Origin: Vandiemenella viatica
Lineage: Eukaryota; Arthropoda; Insecta; Orthoptera; Morabidae
Assembly: GCA_031002005.1 (NCBI GenBank)
Contig: JARYHS010013630.1
Span: 31,707,504 to 31,771,503 of the forward strand
DNA length: 64,000 nucleotides
Direction of reading: 5' to 3'
The stretch's first letter is position 1, and the number at the start of each line of letters is the position of its first letter. The notes beneath the pieces were generated by a model. The model ran no database searches and was not told the DNA's origin. It saw only the letters and a program-made list of their open reading frames with translations. Positions 23,775 to 36,048 of the stretch are shown piece after piece. A program made the translations under genes and the position numbers.

Positions 23775-24710
23775 TCACAAGCCATTATCTCCCTTCATAC
23801 TTAACCGAAATCAATGAATGAGGCGTCATTTTAAAGCTTATGATCACTTTGGTCACATCACATTATAAGAAAGGAATGTTTCGGAATTTGACCCTTAAAG
23901 GGCAAAAAAGTCAATACTTCTAAAATGCTGTTTTTTGTGTTACTAGTCATTTATCTCCCTGGATACCTATCTGAAATCGTTTAATGAAGAATCATTTTAA
24001 AGATTAAGATCTCCACTTTGGTGTCATTAAGACGGAATTTTTCTGAATTCGACCCTTAAAGGGCGAAAACATCAATATTTCTGCAACGCTTTTTTGTGTC
24101 ACGAGCCATTTATCTCCCTTCATATCTAACTGATATAGAGGTATCATATTAAAGTCTCCGCCGTGGTCACATTATATTTTAAGAAAGCAGTTTTTCGTAA
24201 TTCGACCCTTACAGAGCCAAAATGTAAATATTTCTAAAATGCTTTTTTGTGTCTCAAGTCATTTATCTCCCTTGATAATTAAACAAAATTGATAAACGAA
24301 GTATCATTTTAAAGACAGGGGTCTTCGATTGATTACACCATATTTTAAGAAAATAATTTTTCAAAATTCGACCTTTTAAAGGGAAAAAGTATTAATATTT
24401 CTACAACTTTTCTAATACTTTTTTAAAAATTTTTTTTATGCGTAACCGAATTGTAGAAAGGAGGTATCATTTTAAAGACCAAGGTATCCGCTTTGGTCAC
24501 ACCATATTTTATGAAAGTAATTTTTTGGAATTCGACCCTTAACAGGCGAAAGTATCAATATTATTTATACCAAATTTAAAAAAAAAAACATTACAAGCCA
24601 TTTGTCTAACCGAAATTGACAAATTACATATCGTTTTAAAGTTTAATCTCTCAAACTTGGTAAAATCATAAATTAAGAAGCAATTTTTTGGAATTTGATG
24701 CTTAAAGTGG
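23775..24710. repeat. Six-copy ~160-bp tandem repeat inside the hAT element
   Basis: Copies begin with CCATTTATCTCCCTTCATA-like sequence at about 23,781, 23,946, 24,105, 24,258, ~24,420 (diverged) and 24,598. Each continues through TCATTTTAAAG, TTTGGTCACA and ATTCGACCCTTAAAGGGC. Spacing varies from about 150 to 180 bp and divergence is substantial, so the array is old. Confidence 0.85.
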
Positions 24711-25770
24711 TCGCCCGTATGAGACAGTTGAGAGCCATGTCCCTAGATTGCAACAGCAGATATCACAGAGATGTCAATAAACATTTTTTATACAATAAGT
24801 AATTTATTGAATTTTTTTTTCTGTTACAGAAGCATTTTTATTTTGCTACACAATTTCAATGTAAATATTTTATTAGCACAGCAATACATATCATAGAGAT
24901 GTTGATATGCTGTGTGCATTTTGTTCAGGTTGGTTGCATTCTGTTAAGGTCAGTGACAGTTTGTCGTACATACAGTGGGTTCTAAATTTTCCTAACTGTT
25001 TCGTAATTTGTTTTGATGGTACCTATTCCACTAAACAATAAATAATTGCTACATATGTGCGGTTCTACTATTCATTATACTACAAGCATTCAACCTCACT
25101 ATTCATCGTATTTTACTAGCGAAATTTTCGCACGGGTCGTCTAGTATCATATATAAAATAGTCACGCCGCCGCCGGCTGAAAATGTTCGGCGCGCCGCCG
25201 CCGAGATTTTGGTAAGCGGCGCCCACCTCTAGTCTGAATATGCATTTATATGCAGTATAAATTATATTTAAATACATCAGAAACGTTGAATCAGTGTTTA
25301 ATTCAGCATTTCAGCTCAAAAAGAAGGCAGGAAAAAATATTGCTTGTCCTAAAGATCGGAGCCCTATTGCTAACTTATGCGCGCCTGATTTTTTTTACTT
25401 TCTATGGCAATATACAGGCGTGGTGATTAGGTTGTAATGCAGCCTGGACCAGAATGAGAAAAAAAAACCGCGTGCTTTGTTACGACAGAAGACGTGACGA
25501 ATTTTAGTTTCAGATTAGTTGCTGTTTGTTGCAGATACTATCTCTGGCAAAAACGGTTTTCTGCTATTGAAGATGTATCTTTTCGCAATTTTCGTGTGGC
25601 ACCACGTCTAAGGTAGGTTTCATTTTGCTTTCATGTACATTTTTTCTCAGAAGGTATGTATGACCTGAGGAACGTGTGTGACAGATTTCAAACCGATAGC
25701 TCAATTTTTTTCTCGTTTTTATTTTACCTTTAATTTAGTTAGAGAAATTTTACGTGATACACTAATTTCT

Positions 25771-25965
25771 AATTGGTACCAGAAGGCTGATAGTTCAGTG
25801 GATAAGGAGTTCTTCATATTTAAAAATCCCGGGTTCCAATTGCGCAGGAATTTTACCCGAGTTAGACCAGGACGCTCCATGGCTGGAATTCCACGCTAAA
25901 CAGTAGGTCCCGAAAAGGATCTTTTGGGCAGGTCTAGTCAACTTTTGGGTTGTTGGAAGCTGTTG
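25771..25965 (+). mobile_element. SINE family S2 copy with tRNA-like head
   Basis: A-box-like TAGTTCAGTGGATAAGG near 25,790 and B-box-like GGGTTCCAATTG near 25,830 precede the S2 body (CCACGCTAAACAGTAGGTCC) and a tail like TTTTGGGTTGTTGG. The order is as expected for a tRNA-derived SINE. Confidence 0.6.
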
Positions 25966-27404
25966 CCTGGTATCAAGCAGATAACTCTTCATGTTCAATT
26001 TTGTAATAACTTCAAATTCTGCTAAATAACTTCGTTAACCACTGCCGAATGGGTCTGTAATCATGACTTAAGTCGTTCGCGAGTGAATCAGTTCTTTAGA
26101 GCAATTCTTTTAAAAGAGCGAGTGAGTAGTTGCTCATAGAAAAGTGAACAGTATTTCTTTTAGGTGAGTCGGTCACAAGTCGGCTAATTCTGAAGATCAA
26201 GAAGAGCTTGTTCACGTGGGCTTTGTGGACTGTTGAGCTAAAAAATAAAATAAAAAGGTCTACTAATTGCATCAAAGTCGATTTAAGGGGGGTATTTTCA
26301 TCGAAAAGCGGGGGTGTAGCCGGATTCTGAGGGGTCTCAAATATAACTGAGCAAGTGAGCTAGTGAACCGTTCAAAAGAACTAGTTCTTTTCGTAGTGAT
26401 CAAATGAACACCGCTCTTTTTATTGAGTCACTTTGCCCACCTCTAATCCAAACAGCCAATACCGTTGTTATCTACTTCAATGAGATCGAGACATTTAAGC
26501 AACTTCCTGCTCGATGTCAGCTTTCGAAGTGATAACTCGTACGGTTCAGTTATCTGTTAATATTGTTTACGCAAGATTAAAAATAAAGCGAGACGTCAGC
26601 ACTGCGTTGCTTCATATCTTGTGGAGAGATAGCAAAATGTACGTTGTTACCTGCATCCGGCCGAAACGGGTCAGCGGGGCTGGGGTACAGTTAGCAGGCC
26701 CACAACACGGTCAGTGGGGACGCGAACATAGCCACGAAAATATCTGAAAAGACATTCACAACCCTTCGTGTTCGTGAATAGTGTATGTAATTGGAATCAC
26801 ATGTTCGTGTTATGCACTCGCTCGCCACTGTAAACACAGAAATTTATTGGTACGATATTTGTTTTGTATATTCAACGCGTCCGTTAATGTTTAAACAATT
26901 TTCTTCGTATTATAGAATTCACTGTAGCCATTTTTAAATTGTTTTTACATTATGCTTCCATTGAGCTACAAGTGGTCAGTGAAAATCGGTAATGCCAGTG
27001 TTTAGATATAGCTGTGATTGAAATGTAACTATGGAAAAATTTCCGTTCTATATGTTTCGCTAGATTGTAGAATGCAGTCGGGCTCATTGGTGTATACTGA
27101 AAAGTTGATGAACATCAAGTTGCAGTTTAACAGTAATCTGTTAATACAGTGCAACTTTCAGCCGATACATCAATAAATATACTAATTCTGGGTTTTCTTA
27201 TCCGTCTAGTGCAGCTAACAAATGAAAACTTTGTTATGGATATGCGTTTCGGATGATTATACCATCATCAGTGCCTGTTTCTGTATATTAAATTAACGTG
27301 TGGAACTGTTTCATATCAGATTTTTCACCCACTGTACAATTTTGTATAAAAAAAACATTTACACACGTTACTTTTCGAATTTAGCTTCTGGCCAGTCCAC
27401 TTGG
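25966..27404. other. No recognisable feature
   Basis: Non-coding. Frames such as 26,514-26,747 have no family signature. Confidence 0.4.
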
Positions 27405-27671
27405 CCTTCCATTCATATCATTTTTCACCATTAAAATTAGGTACAGAATACACAACAGCATGTGAATATTTATTTCCTTCATTTATCTCCGTATATAATT
27501 TACAACTGGCAAGAGAAAACGGCACAAAATGTCTTCTGGAATCAAAATGGACGAGGGGGGGGGGGGAGCGTAGAGGTAAAAGCCACTTCGGACTACGTGG
27601 GGGGAGGGGGGGGGGTAAGCGGAGGCTTCACAGTAGGCCAAAATGGAGCTAAGTGATTTATAAACGCTCCC
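27405..27671 (+). mobile_element. MITE family B, 5'-truncated
   Basis: Matches the 3' two-thirds of the family-B copies at 53,068 and 55,696, including ACACAACAGCATGTGAATAT, ATGTCTTCTGGAATCAAAAT and CCAAAATGGAGCTA. It ends CGCTCCC followed by TAA, as in the intact copies. G-rich runs sit at about 27,555-27,567 and 27,600-27,617. Confidence 0.75.
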
Positions 27672-27674
27672 TAA

Positions 27675-28140
27675 ACAAACCAAAGTTTAATACATTGCTG
27701 CTTCTGCCGGGAATATTTTGAATATTTTGCTCCACGATATAAGCTACAGCTACATTTTGCCAAATTGCAGGTTGATTCATGTTAAAAGATCTCTAACCTG
27801 TCCATTGTTAAGTCTCCCAAGCTTGTGTGGGTAATCGAACCCATTTTTGTACAGAAAACTAGTGGAAGTTGATGAACTTAACACTGCATAAGAAATCTGT
27901 ATTAAAAAAAAAAATACTGCTAGCTAAGTATTAATGAAGAAACATTTGGTGAAATTTGGAAGCATTTGTTCAGTCCAGATTTTCATTGCAATCTCGGCAA
28001 CCACATGCTTTTGCCTTTTCTTTTAAGGTTCCTTTCAATTTTTCAGCATTATTCCAGTTTGACTTTTGTACTAACTAAAGACAATTTTTATACTGGTGTC
28101 CAAAATTAAGTGCCAGCTTGCGATTATCTTTTCCCTTCTA
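27675..28140. other. No recognisable feature
   Basis: Non-coding AT-rich sequence. Confidence 0.4.
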
Positions 28141-28149
28141 TGTGCTAAT

Positions 28150-28345
28150 TCTTCTCCCAATCGAGGCCAAAATGCGATTGTCCACCTGGGAAGTTACGGC
28201 AGCTGTTTTGGGACTCAAATGATGTACTGCTAATTGACTTCCTGCATACTCAAACGATTGTGAATGTGGCCTACTGCCAGCTGCTGGATGATGCAAAGAC
28301 TGCTTATCACTTATAACGCAGTAAACTCAAAGCCAATATACTCCC
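28150..28345 (+). pseudogene. Possible mariner transposase fragment
   Basis: A plus-strand frame around 28,195-28,315 reads SNDVLLIDFLHTQTIVNVAY then CQLLDDAKTAYHL. This resembles the xGVLLIDYLPxGQTVNxxYY...LLDxLKxA block between the second and third catalytic Asp of mariner transposases. The rest of the gene and the terminal repeats are not seen. Confidence 0.45.
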
Positions 28346-29557
28346 AGTACTCTCTTCGCCAGTCTCTTGTCTTTTGAAACTAAATTACCATGGTTTAGAT
28401 GTTCTACACTAATTGTGGATGTCTGAAATGAAAGGTAGCGCAGGTGGTTCCAAATTAAAAATGTTTTTGGTGATGTTAATGTAATTAGTGATGATTGAAG
28501 GACTGACAAGGTACAATCTATATTTGGTGCTGCTGTGATATACACTTAGTCAGTATGAGGTATGGAAATAACCTTTCAGAATGTGAGTGTGCAACGCAAC
28601 TGAACCTCAAATTGCAATATGCTTCACTCTCTCTATTATCAGACTTTCTCGGTGCATATGCTTGATGCGCTCTGACATCTTTCTGGTTTTACATTTGGTT
28701 TGAGGTATTATTGACAAAGTTGACAGTGGTGACAGCAAGCTTGAGTAACTCACTCCAGTGGAACAGCTGAACCTTGCCAGCCTTGTGGCTGTATACACTT
28801 TTTTTATCGTTCAGCAAAAATTATAATATTTAAACCTGTTTAAACATGTTTCAGAAGATTATTTTAAACCGTATTGGCCTTACTTGAATCTATTACATAT
28901 CCTTCTAAGCCTCTAATTCCTTCTGTGATATGGTTGTACTTCTGTTCCTTCTTTAAAATTCGGAGCCTAGAAACTGTTAAGCTTCCCCACCACTAGCTTG
29001 GTGTATCTCGATTATATGACATTTATATCACAGGACATTGGTTTTGCTTTTATTTTCCAGATTCTGAGTGAGGTATCCTGACGTAACAGCACGTGATAAA
29101 GCAGATTATTTAAAATTTCTTGGTGGAAATTTCAGAATATTTTTTTCTACCATACTTCGTTTATTGCTCCAGTCTGTCTGAAGGTTCATAGCGCTTGGCC
29201 TATACTTCCTGATGACAGATGCATAACTAGTTTCTAGAATTTTCTGTCAATCTCAATACAGCCGTTCACCTGTTCTGCCCTTAACTAATTTCTTCTCTAC
29301 TTTCTCATTAGTCTGCATAATGTCATCTGCTCCGTGTATTCAAAGTTTCGAATGTTTGTGACTCTACAGATCTCGCCAGTTATTACCCAAACTGTCACCG
29401 ACCCTCTGCTTCTCCAGCCACTCTAGGTTAAGGATTCAAAATAAAAAATTTCTGGGGGAGGGGGGGGATGGTAGCCTCTAGAATTGTTTCCTTGATGTAA
29501 AACAATTTTTTGCTGGAGTCTCATTAAATTTGTTCTTCTGTTATCTATTTTCTTCTG
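28346..29557. other. No recognisable feature
   Basis: Non-coding. G-rich run at about 29,454-29,467. Confidence 0.4.
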
Positions 29558-31757
29558 TCTATATATATCTATAAAACGAAAATCTGATAAAGTTGTGATA
29601 GAAAAACCTCAAACTACTGAGAAGATTTAGATGGGGGTTTCACCGTTTTAAAACTTAGAATCTCAATTGATTTGTTGGATATATCTTATGTTACAACGTT
29701 ACACAACGCCGAGCATTAAATGAAAGTACCTGGGTAACCGATCTTCGCTCGGCATAATCTATTTCTGTTCAATATACAAGATTTCGAGTAAAGTTTGATT
29801 AAAGCCTTGAAAGCTTCCTAGGCATTTTGAGGTACACAGTTACTTATTCCAATCAAAGAGAAGCTTAACTAACTTCAGTAGGCTTACAGGTACCTAAACC
29901 TTCTACATAATGAGAAACTAAATACAAACATTGCTCCATTTTTTGTAAAATCGTGTTACAAACTTGGAAAGCAAAAAGTTATCTACATATGAAAATTCAT
30001 CCAAATCGCTAGAGCCATTTCCGAGATCGTCTGGTTTCTGTTAAATACAAATCTTAATGCTATTCGGGGATTAATTAATGGTGCAAGATTTGTGCTAATT
30101 CAGCGGATTCTACGATAATCCTGGCGCCGCAATTTGATGGATTCTTATGTAACTCGAAGTGACAAATTGAAAGTAAATTATTATTTTTTGGTATCTCTTT
30201 TAGTTCTCGAGATATCGTATCTCAAAATTGAGGTGGTTACGTTTAAATGCGGCCTGGACCAGAATATAAATTTCGCCATAGCCAAATTTGATTCCGGAGA
30301 AACCTCGCGTCATGGACTCTGTCGCTTAACTCCCGCCAATCAGGGCAGGCCGCGCTCAGTCATTTCGTCCATAGGTCCTCCTCAACAAACAAAATCCAAT
30401 AGTTTATATCAGCATTCACAAAATCTTTGGTTCGCTGAGCTTCCAAAAGAGGCGTTCCGCAACCTGCCTTTTTCTAAGAAACGCACGAGGAATCAGTTCT
30501 TTTATTTTGCAACTTTCTACTGCACCAAGAAAGCGTCTGTCGGCATATATCTAATACGGTTCTCTGTATTTTTTGTCAATGCGCGAAGCTTTATGGCCTT
30601 CAATCAATCGTTCTTCCTGTTAACTCATGTAGTCGTAGGGCCCTAGCAGGTGACTAAGGCGCGTGGAATTTTGCAGCTTAGTCTGAACCTGGCTAAATAA
30701 CAAGCACATGCTTCCATTTACATTACATTACACAAGATTCTTTTCGGACGAATAAAAATAGTGTACGGGTAAATCTACTTCAACCCACTCCTTTCTTGGT
30801 AGCGTGCGGGTGAATCTAGGTTTCTTTTGATTACGGAAATGGCTGGCGCGAATTTTATGAAACTTGACACGCGTTTCTCATGTTTTAACGGCTGACACAG
30901 CTTACATCCGGCTGAAATATGACCCCACTAAAAACGAAGGATGCTAAAAATATATCTTAACAGCTTACGTTATGCCAAGTAATATTAATTTTAATTTTGG
31001 TTTGGGCCGCATATATCGCGATCAATGTGGAACTTTTCCTTCAAACCAAGTAGTGATTTCAGTAAAAAAAAGCAACTGATGATTAAATATGCCAATTCAT
31101 ACTTTTCTATCGGTGTTCTAGAAATACATATCTTAGCAATTGATTAAATAGAATTGTTATACAGCTCAGTTCAATTCCTAGTGTCTTGCGCAGTAACAAA
31201 ATGTTTCATTGATATCCTGGTCCAGGTTGCATTTCAACCTAACCATGCACTAAACTTGCCGTCAGAGAAAAATACTTTAATCACACTCATATTAATACAG
31301 GTACTATATCGCATTTTAGTGGTAATAATGCATCGCGATATAAACTAAATGAAAAATCTTTACGGGTTCTTCCTTTTTTATATATATTCTTAATTCAGAT
31401 GTACACAACAACCTTTGAATGGCTGACAGTTAAATGCGGCTGAAATATGGCATCAGTAAAGGAAAAGGAAATTAAAAACCTTAACAACTTACATCATTCC
31501 ACGTAATATTAGTTTTATTTGTAGTCTATGCTGTATAGATCGCGATCAGTGAGGAACTACTTTCGTTAAGACGTAGTAATTATTTAAGTAACGGAACACT
31601 CAAGCAAACAAATTAAAGAAATACTCGTGCCCTCTGCTGTAAAGTGCCAGTTTTAATAACAATCTATCAAAACTGCCGCTAACATTGTGAAAATTAAAGC
31701 TCTTATCTTGCATATCTTGGGCCATAGATTTTAACGAATATTTTTACATAAAACGAA
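29558..31757 (+). mobile_element. Helitron-derived repeat region
   Basis: Begins with TCTATATATATCTATAAAAC, a typical Helitron 5' start, though preceded by G rather than A. Contains the module GATATCGTATCTCAAAATTG ... GCGGCCTGGACCAGAA (30,215-30,265) that recurs at 32,430, 36,485, 41,060 and 41,235. Also contains two diverged ~200-bp direct copies (about 30,880-31,090 and 31,415-31,610). No 3' terminus was assigned. A 170-codon frame at 30,134-30,646 reads through repeat sequence and is not supported as a gene. Confidence 0.5.
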
Positions 31758-32878
31758 TCTTATATATAAAAATCAATGTTTGTGGGTTTGTTCGTCTTCT
31801 ATGCATTCCTATACCATTTATCAGATTGCAATGAAACTTTGGAGAGTTTTCGAGTGTGCGTCTGGGAAGGTATCTGTGAAAAAAAAATCCAAAAAGTCAC
31901 CCCCTATTCCCCATAACACCCCATAATTTAGGCAAAACATTTTTTATCCGATTTAGATAGGAATTTGTACACATATACTTTAAAATAAACAAAAAAAAAT
32001 ACTGCCTACATACGGTTTCCGAATATTAATCCCCTCGCCCCCCTTTCCACCACCATAATTTTTTCACCGCATAATTTAGGCAATACCACATTTTTTATCC
32101 GATTTAGATACGAATTTGTACACTTATACTTTAAAAAAGAGAGAGAAATAATGTACACATTAATTTCACAAAACCCCAATCCCTCTCCTCTCATTCCACC
32201 ACCTTAATTACCCCCTCTTCCCCATAACACCCCATAATTTAAAGAAACCCGCAAACCGTTCGTCCGATTACGGCGAAGCTATGGTGAATTGTCGAAGGGA
32301 TATCGAAAATGGTTCCTGTCAAAAAACAAATATTTAAAAACCCACCCCTCTTCCCCATAGTGTAACTCGACGAGACAAATCAAAAACAAATGAAACTTTT
32401 TCTTGATATCTAGCTTAGTTCTCGACATATTGTATGTCAAAAGTGAGGAGGTTAGGGTGAGATCCGGCCTGGACCTGAATAAAAATTCCCAATACCACTA
32501 TCATACCTGCCAACTTTTACGGTTTTTCCGTAAAATTTACGGAAAAGGACTGTATTTTACGGTTTTACGGATATGCTGTGTTATTTTACGGATTTCGATC
32601 GCTTAGGTCTGATCTTAATTGGAACAATGTTATTGTGGTTTTATGGACAATTGTGGCAGGTTTTACTATTTATTTCATTGTTTTAAGTGCTCTTAGATGT
32701 CCGTTAAGGCTTCTTTCATTTGACTCTTAAATTAAACCACGATATGCTAATTTTATTGTAGTCAATAATTAATCTCTCTCTCTCTGATTTTACATCGATA
32801 CTTTTTTGAAAGTCGAATCAGCAATCGTTTGAATATCGTTTTCGTATACTTTAGAGTTCCCAACAGTCTCGCGTGCGT

Positions 32879-33893
32879 TGTTTGGTTGGTTGGTTGGTTG
32901 GTAGTTTGGTTGGTTGGTTGGTAGTTTGGTTGGTTGGTTGGTTGGTTGGTAGTTTGGTTGGTTGGTTGGTAGTTTGGTTGGTTGGTTGGTAGTTTGGTTG
33001 GTTGGTTGGTTGGTTGGTAGTTTGGTTGGTTGGTTGGTAGTTTGGTTGGTTGGTTGGTAGTTTGGTTGGTTGGTAGTTTGGTTGGTTGGTTGGTAGTTTG
33101 GTTGGTTGGTTGGTAGTTTGGTTGGTTGGTTGGTTGGTAGTTTGGTTGGTTGGTTGGTTGGTAGTTTGGTTGGTTGGTTGGTAGTTTGGTTGGTTGGTTG
33201 GTAGTTTGGTTGGTTGGTTGGTAGTTTGGTTGGTTGGTTGGTAGTTTGGTTGGTTGGTTGGTAGTTTGGTTGGTTGGTTGGTAGTTTGGTTGGTTGGTTG
33301 GTAGGTTGGTTGGTAGGTTGGTTGGTTGGTAGTTTGGTTGGTTGGTTGGTTGGTTGGTAGTTTGGTTGGTTGGTTGGTTGGTAGTTTGGTTGGTTGGTTG
33401 GTTGGTAGTTTGGTTGGTTGGTTGGTAGTTTGGTTGGTTGGTTGGTTGGTTGGTTGGTTGGTTGGGATTGGTTGGGTGGTTGGTTGTGGTTGTGTTGTGA
33501 TTGGTTGGTTGGTTGTGATTGGTTGGTTGGTTGGGTTTGGTAGTTTGGTTGGTTGGTTGGTTGGTTGGTTGGTTGGTTGTGTTTGGTTGGTTGGTTGGTA
33601 GTTTGGTTGGTTGGTTGGTAGTTTGGTTGGTTGGTTGGTAGTTTGGTTGGTTGGTTGGTTGGTAGTTTGGTTGGTTGGTTGGTTGGTAGTTTGGTTGGTT
33701 GGTTGGTTGGTAGTTTGGTTGGTTGGTTGGTTGGTAGTTTGGTTGGTTGGTTGGTTGGTTGGTTGGTTGGTTGGTAGTTTGGTTGGTTGGTTGGTAGTTT
33801 GGTTGGTTGGTTGGTTGGTAGTTTGGTTGGTTGGTTGGTTGGTTGGTTGGTTGGTTGGTTGGTAGTTTGGTTGGTTGGTTGGTTGGTAGTTTG
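32879..33893. repeat. ~1-kb G-rich tandem array
   Basis: Mostly the 20-mer GGTTGGTTGGTTGGTAGTTT, with unit length varying by additions or losses of GGTT. It has a short irregular island at about 33,465-33,600. The plus strand carries hundreds of GG doublets at regular spacing and could form two-tetrad G-quadruplexes. The long minus-strand frames (repeating Asn-Gln-Pro-Thr) are artefacts of the repeat. Confidence 0.97.
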
Positions 33894-33917
33894 TGACTTT
33901 GTGTAAACGGTGTAATC

Positions 33918-36048
33918 ATGAGTAACGCTAAGAAGCAATATTTCCAGACATTCAGGGAAGCGTATTCCATAAAGTTTCCGTGTATAATAGTCAAGAAAAG
34001 GTGTAAAATTTGCGTTTTGTACAGTGTGTGGTTGTGATATAAATATAGCACATAGTGGAAGAAATGATTTGGCATATCACATTAAGTGTAGTAAACACAT
34101 TGCGTGTTTAAAATCAAAAGAAAAGAATCACAAAATCAATACGTTTTTCGAAAAATCAGGAAATTATGATTTGGATGTGATTAAAGTGGAGTGTTTGTTC
34201 ACTTCATTTTTGGTGGAACACAATATTCCACTAAGTGCAGCTGACCATGCAGGTGCCTTATTCAGGAAGATGTTTCCTTCGTCAGAAGTAGCGAAAAAAA
34301 AATGGATGTGGCCGCACTAAAACAACTTACATTTTAAAAGAAATGTCTGAAAATGCAATAGCAGAAGTTGTGAAGAGTCTTCAGAATGGTCCATTTTCAA
34401 TGGCAACAGATGGAAGCAATGATACTAATACAAAATTATATCCCATTGTTACATTTTATGACGATAAACAAGAAAAAATTGTAAGTACTGTGCTATGCAT
34501 ACCAGCATTGGAAGGGAACTCAACAGGGCGCAATATAGGTAACCTCATGTTATCGCAGTTGGAACATCACCTAATACCAATTGGAAACTGTGTAGCATTC
34601 TGTTCCGATAATGCACCTGTAATGATGGGGCACAAGATTGGAGTTTCAGTAGTTTTGAAAGAAGCTCATCCAAATATTGTGATTGTTGGATGTATGGGTC
34701 ACTTAATTTAGCTGCTGAAAAAGCTGCTGCAAGATTACCACTTAAAATAGACGAGATTCTTGTCGATATTTTTTATTATTTAGAGAAGAGCGCCAAAAGA
34801 AAAGAAAGTCTTAAGAAGTTTCAAAACTTGCACAATCAAGATTGCAAGAAAATACTGAAGCATATATGTACAAGGTGGTTGTCTTTAGGCAAGTGTTTGG
34901 ACAGAATACTAGAGCAGTGGGATCCACTTCTTTCTTTTTTTAAGGATGAGGTGCTAATATGTGCTTCATATATTTCAGCTAGCTTGACATAGTTCACAAT
35001 ACCAAAAGTTGAACACATGGGATCCAAGGGGCAGCAGAAGAAGAGAGTTATTGATTCTCCATCCTCGTAGACTCCTAAAAGAATAGCTTATACTTTTGAA
35101 TGCAACTCGTCTGTTCTGAAAAGCTAAAGTTTGACTACAACTCGTGAGGAAAAGCTGTTTGTTTCTCTCTTCTGACTTGAACAAGACTTTTTGTATTTTC
35201 CTGCACATCATTATACCATTATTTGATAAACTCAATACTGTTCTTCAGAGTGTTTCCCCACAAGTACATGTTTTGTTCTATCTTTTGATAGAATTGTTAA
35301 GGAGATGCTCAGTAAATTTGTAAAGCCAAAGGTAATTAAAAGTTCTGCGTTGCTTGAAGTGAAGTACCACCTAATTCAAAATCAGAAAGATGATGATGAA
35401 TTAGTTATTGGAATTCAAACTGTGAACATGGTTAAGAAACTTAGTAATGAAGATAAAACTCTGTTCTTTTCATCAGTCCGAAATTACTTTTCTACAGCCT
35501 GCGATTACATCATAAACAAGTTTCCACTAAAAAGTGATGTGCTGCAACATGCACAAGTAGCCACATTTGACAAAATTGAAGATGCACAATTTTCTTCAGT
35601 CAGTTTCTTCTTAGAAAAGTTTCCTATTATCTTACATAAGATTGAAAACGAAATGAGGGATGATACTGTAAATGCAATCCACACACAGTTCGCAGCTCTT
35701 CAATTAGATGACATTTCAACTGTTGCAGATGTAGATGCTCCAAATGATGTAAAATGGGCACGATTATCAAATATCCGTGGTGCTGATGGAGTTCTTAAAT
35801 ATAATAGGATTTCCAGAGTAATGTTGTCCATACTCTCCATATCCCACAGCAATGCTGAGTGTGAACGTGTTTTCAGTATGGTTAAGAAGAATAGAACACA
35901 GTTCAGATCATCCCTCTCAAATGAAATCCTGGAGACTGTTTCAATACTGAAGACCACCAACTCTGGTCCTTGTTATACAAACAGTTTTTCTCCAGACTTT
36001 CTTAAGAAAACCAAGAAAGCCACTGCTTCATATTTGAAGTCTGATTGA
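33918..36048 (+). pseudogene. hAT transposase, nearly full length but frameshifted
   Basis: The likely start is ATG at 33,918 (MSNAKKQYFQTFREAYSIKF), 25 bp after the G-rich array. Domains in order: a zinc-finger-like segment CTVCGCDINIAHSGRNDLAY with a downstream H and C (about 34,015-34,095); ATDGSND with the first catalytic Asp (34,400); CSDNAPVMMG with the second (34,605); CTRWLSL (34,870); and the C-terminal dimerisation block SISHSNAECERVFSMVKKNR (35,838-35,900). The frame shifts near 33,988 (about one extra base), in the A-run at 34,296-34,304, and near 34,700. Stops and frame changes also break 34,985-35,300, where LNKTFCIFLHIIIPLFDKLN is still readable. The last 247 codons are open. 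The domain order is complete, so decay looks relatively recent. Confidence 0.9.

Larger units (their letters stand above)
22054..25231 (+). mobile_element. hAT transposon, 8-bp target duplication GTCTGAAT
   Basis: TAGAGGTGGGCGCC begins the element and GGCGCCCACCTCTA ends it. Identical GTCTGAAT lies on each side (22,046-22,053 and 25,232-25,239). Subterminal sequence is rich in GCCGCC. Inside are a decayed hAT transposase (22,270-23,462), a six-copy tandem repeat (23,775-24,710) and, near the right end, a Helitron-like 3' terminus (CACGGGTCGTCTAG, ending about 25,144). Confidence 0.9.
21302..25740. mobile_element. Inverted-repeat element split by a hAT insertion
   Basis: GTCACACACGTTCCTCAGGT and five more bases (21,365-21,389) are exactly inverted at 25,658-25,682. 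Weaker inverted similarity extends outward to about 21,302/25,740 and inward to about 21,450/25,600. Without the hAT element at 22,054-25,231 the unit would be about 1.26 kb. Both halves hold a CTGGACCAG module in the same (plus) orientation, also found in the Helitron block. The class and exact ends are unknown. Confidence 0.55.

Noticed and set aside
30134..30646. 170-codon plus-strand frame
   Set aside because: Runs through a Helitron-family repeat module shared with non-coding copies; no recognisable domain.
33326..33865. Plus-strand Val/Gly/Trp/Leu-rich frames in the same array
   Set aside because: Pure tandem-repeat translation with no independent support.
32762..34075. 437-codon minus-strand frame of repeated Asn-Gln-Pro-Thr
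   Set aside because: It reads the complement of the GGTT array and runs antisense into the transposase start. Stops are absent only because the repeat contains none in several frames.
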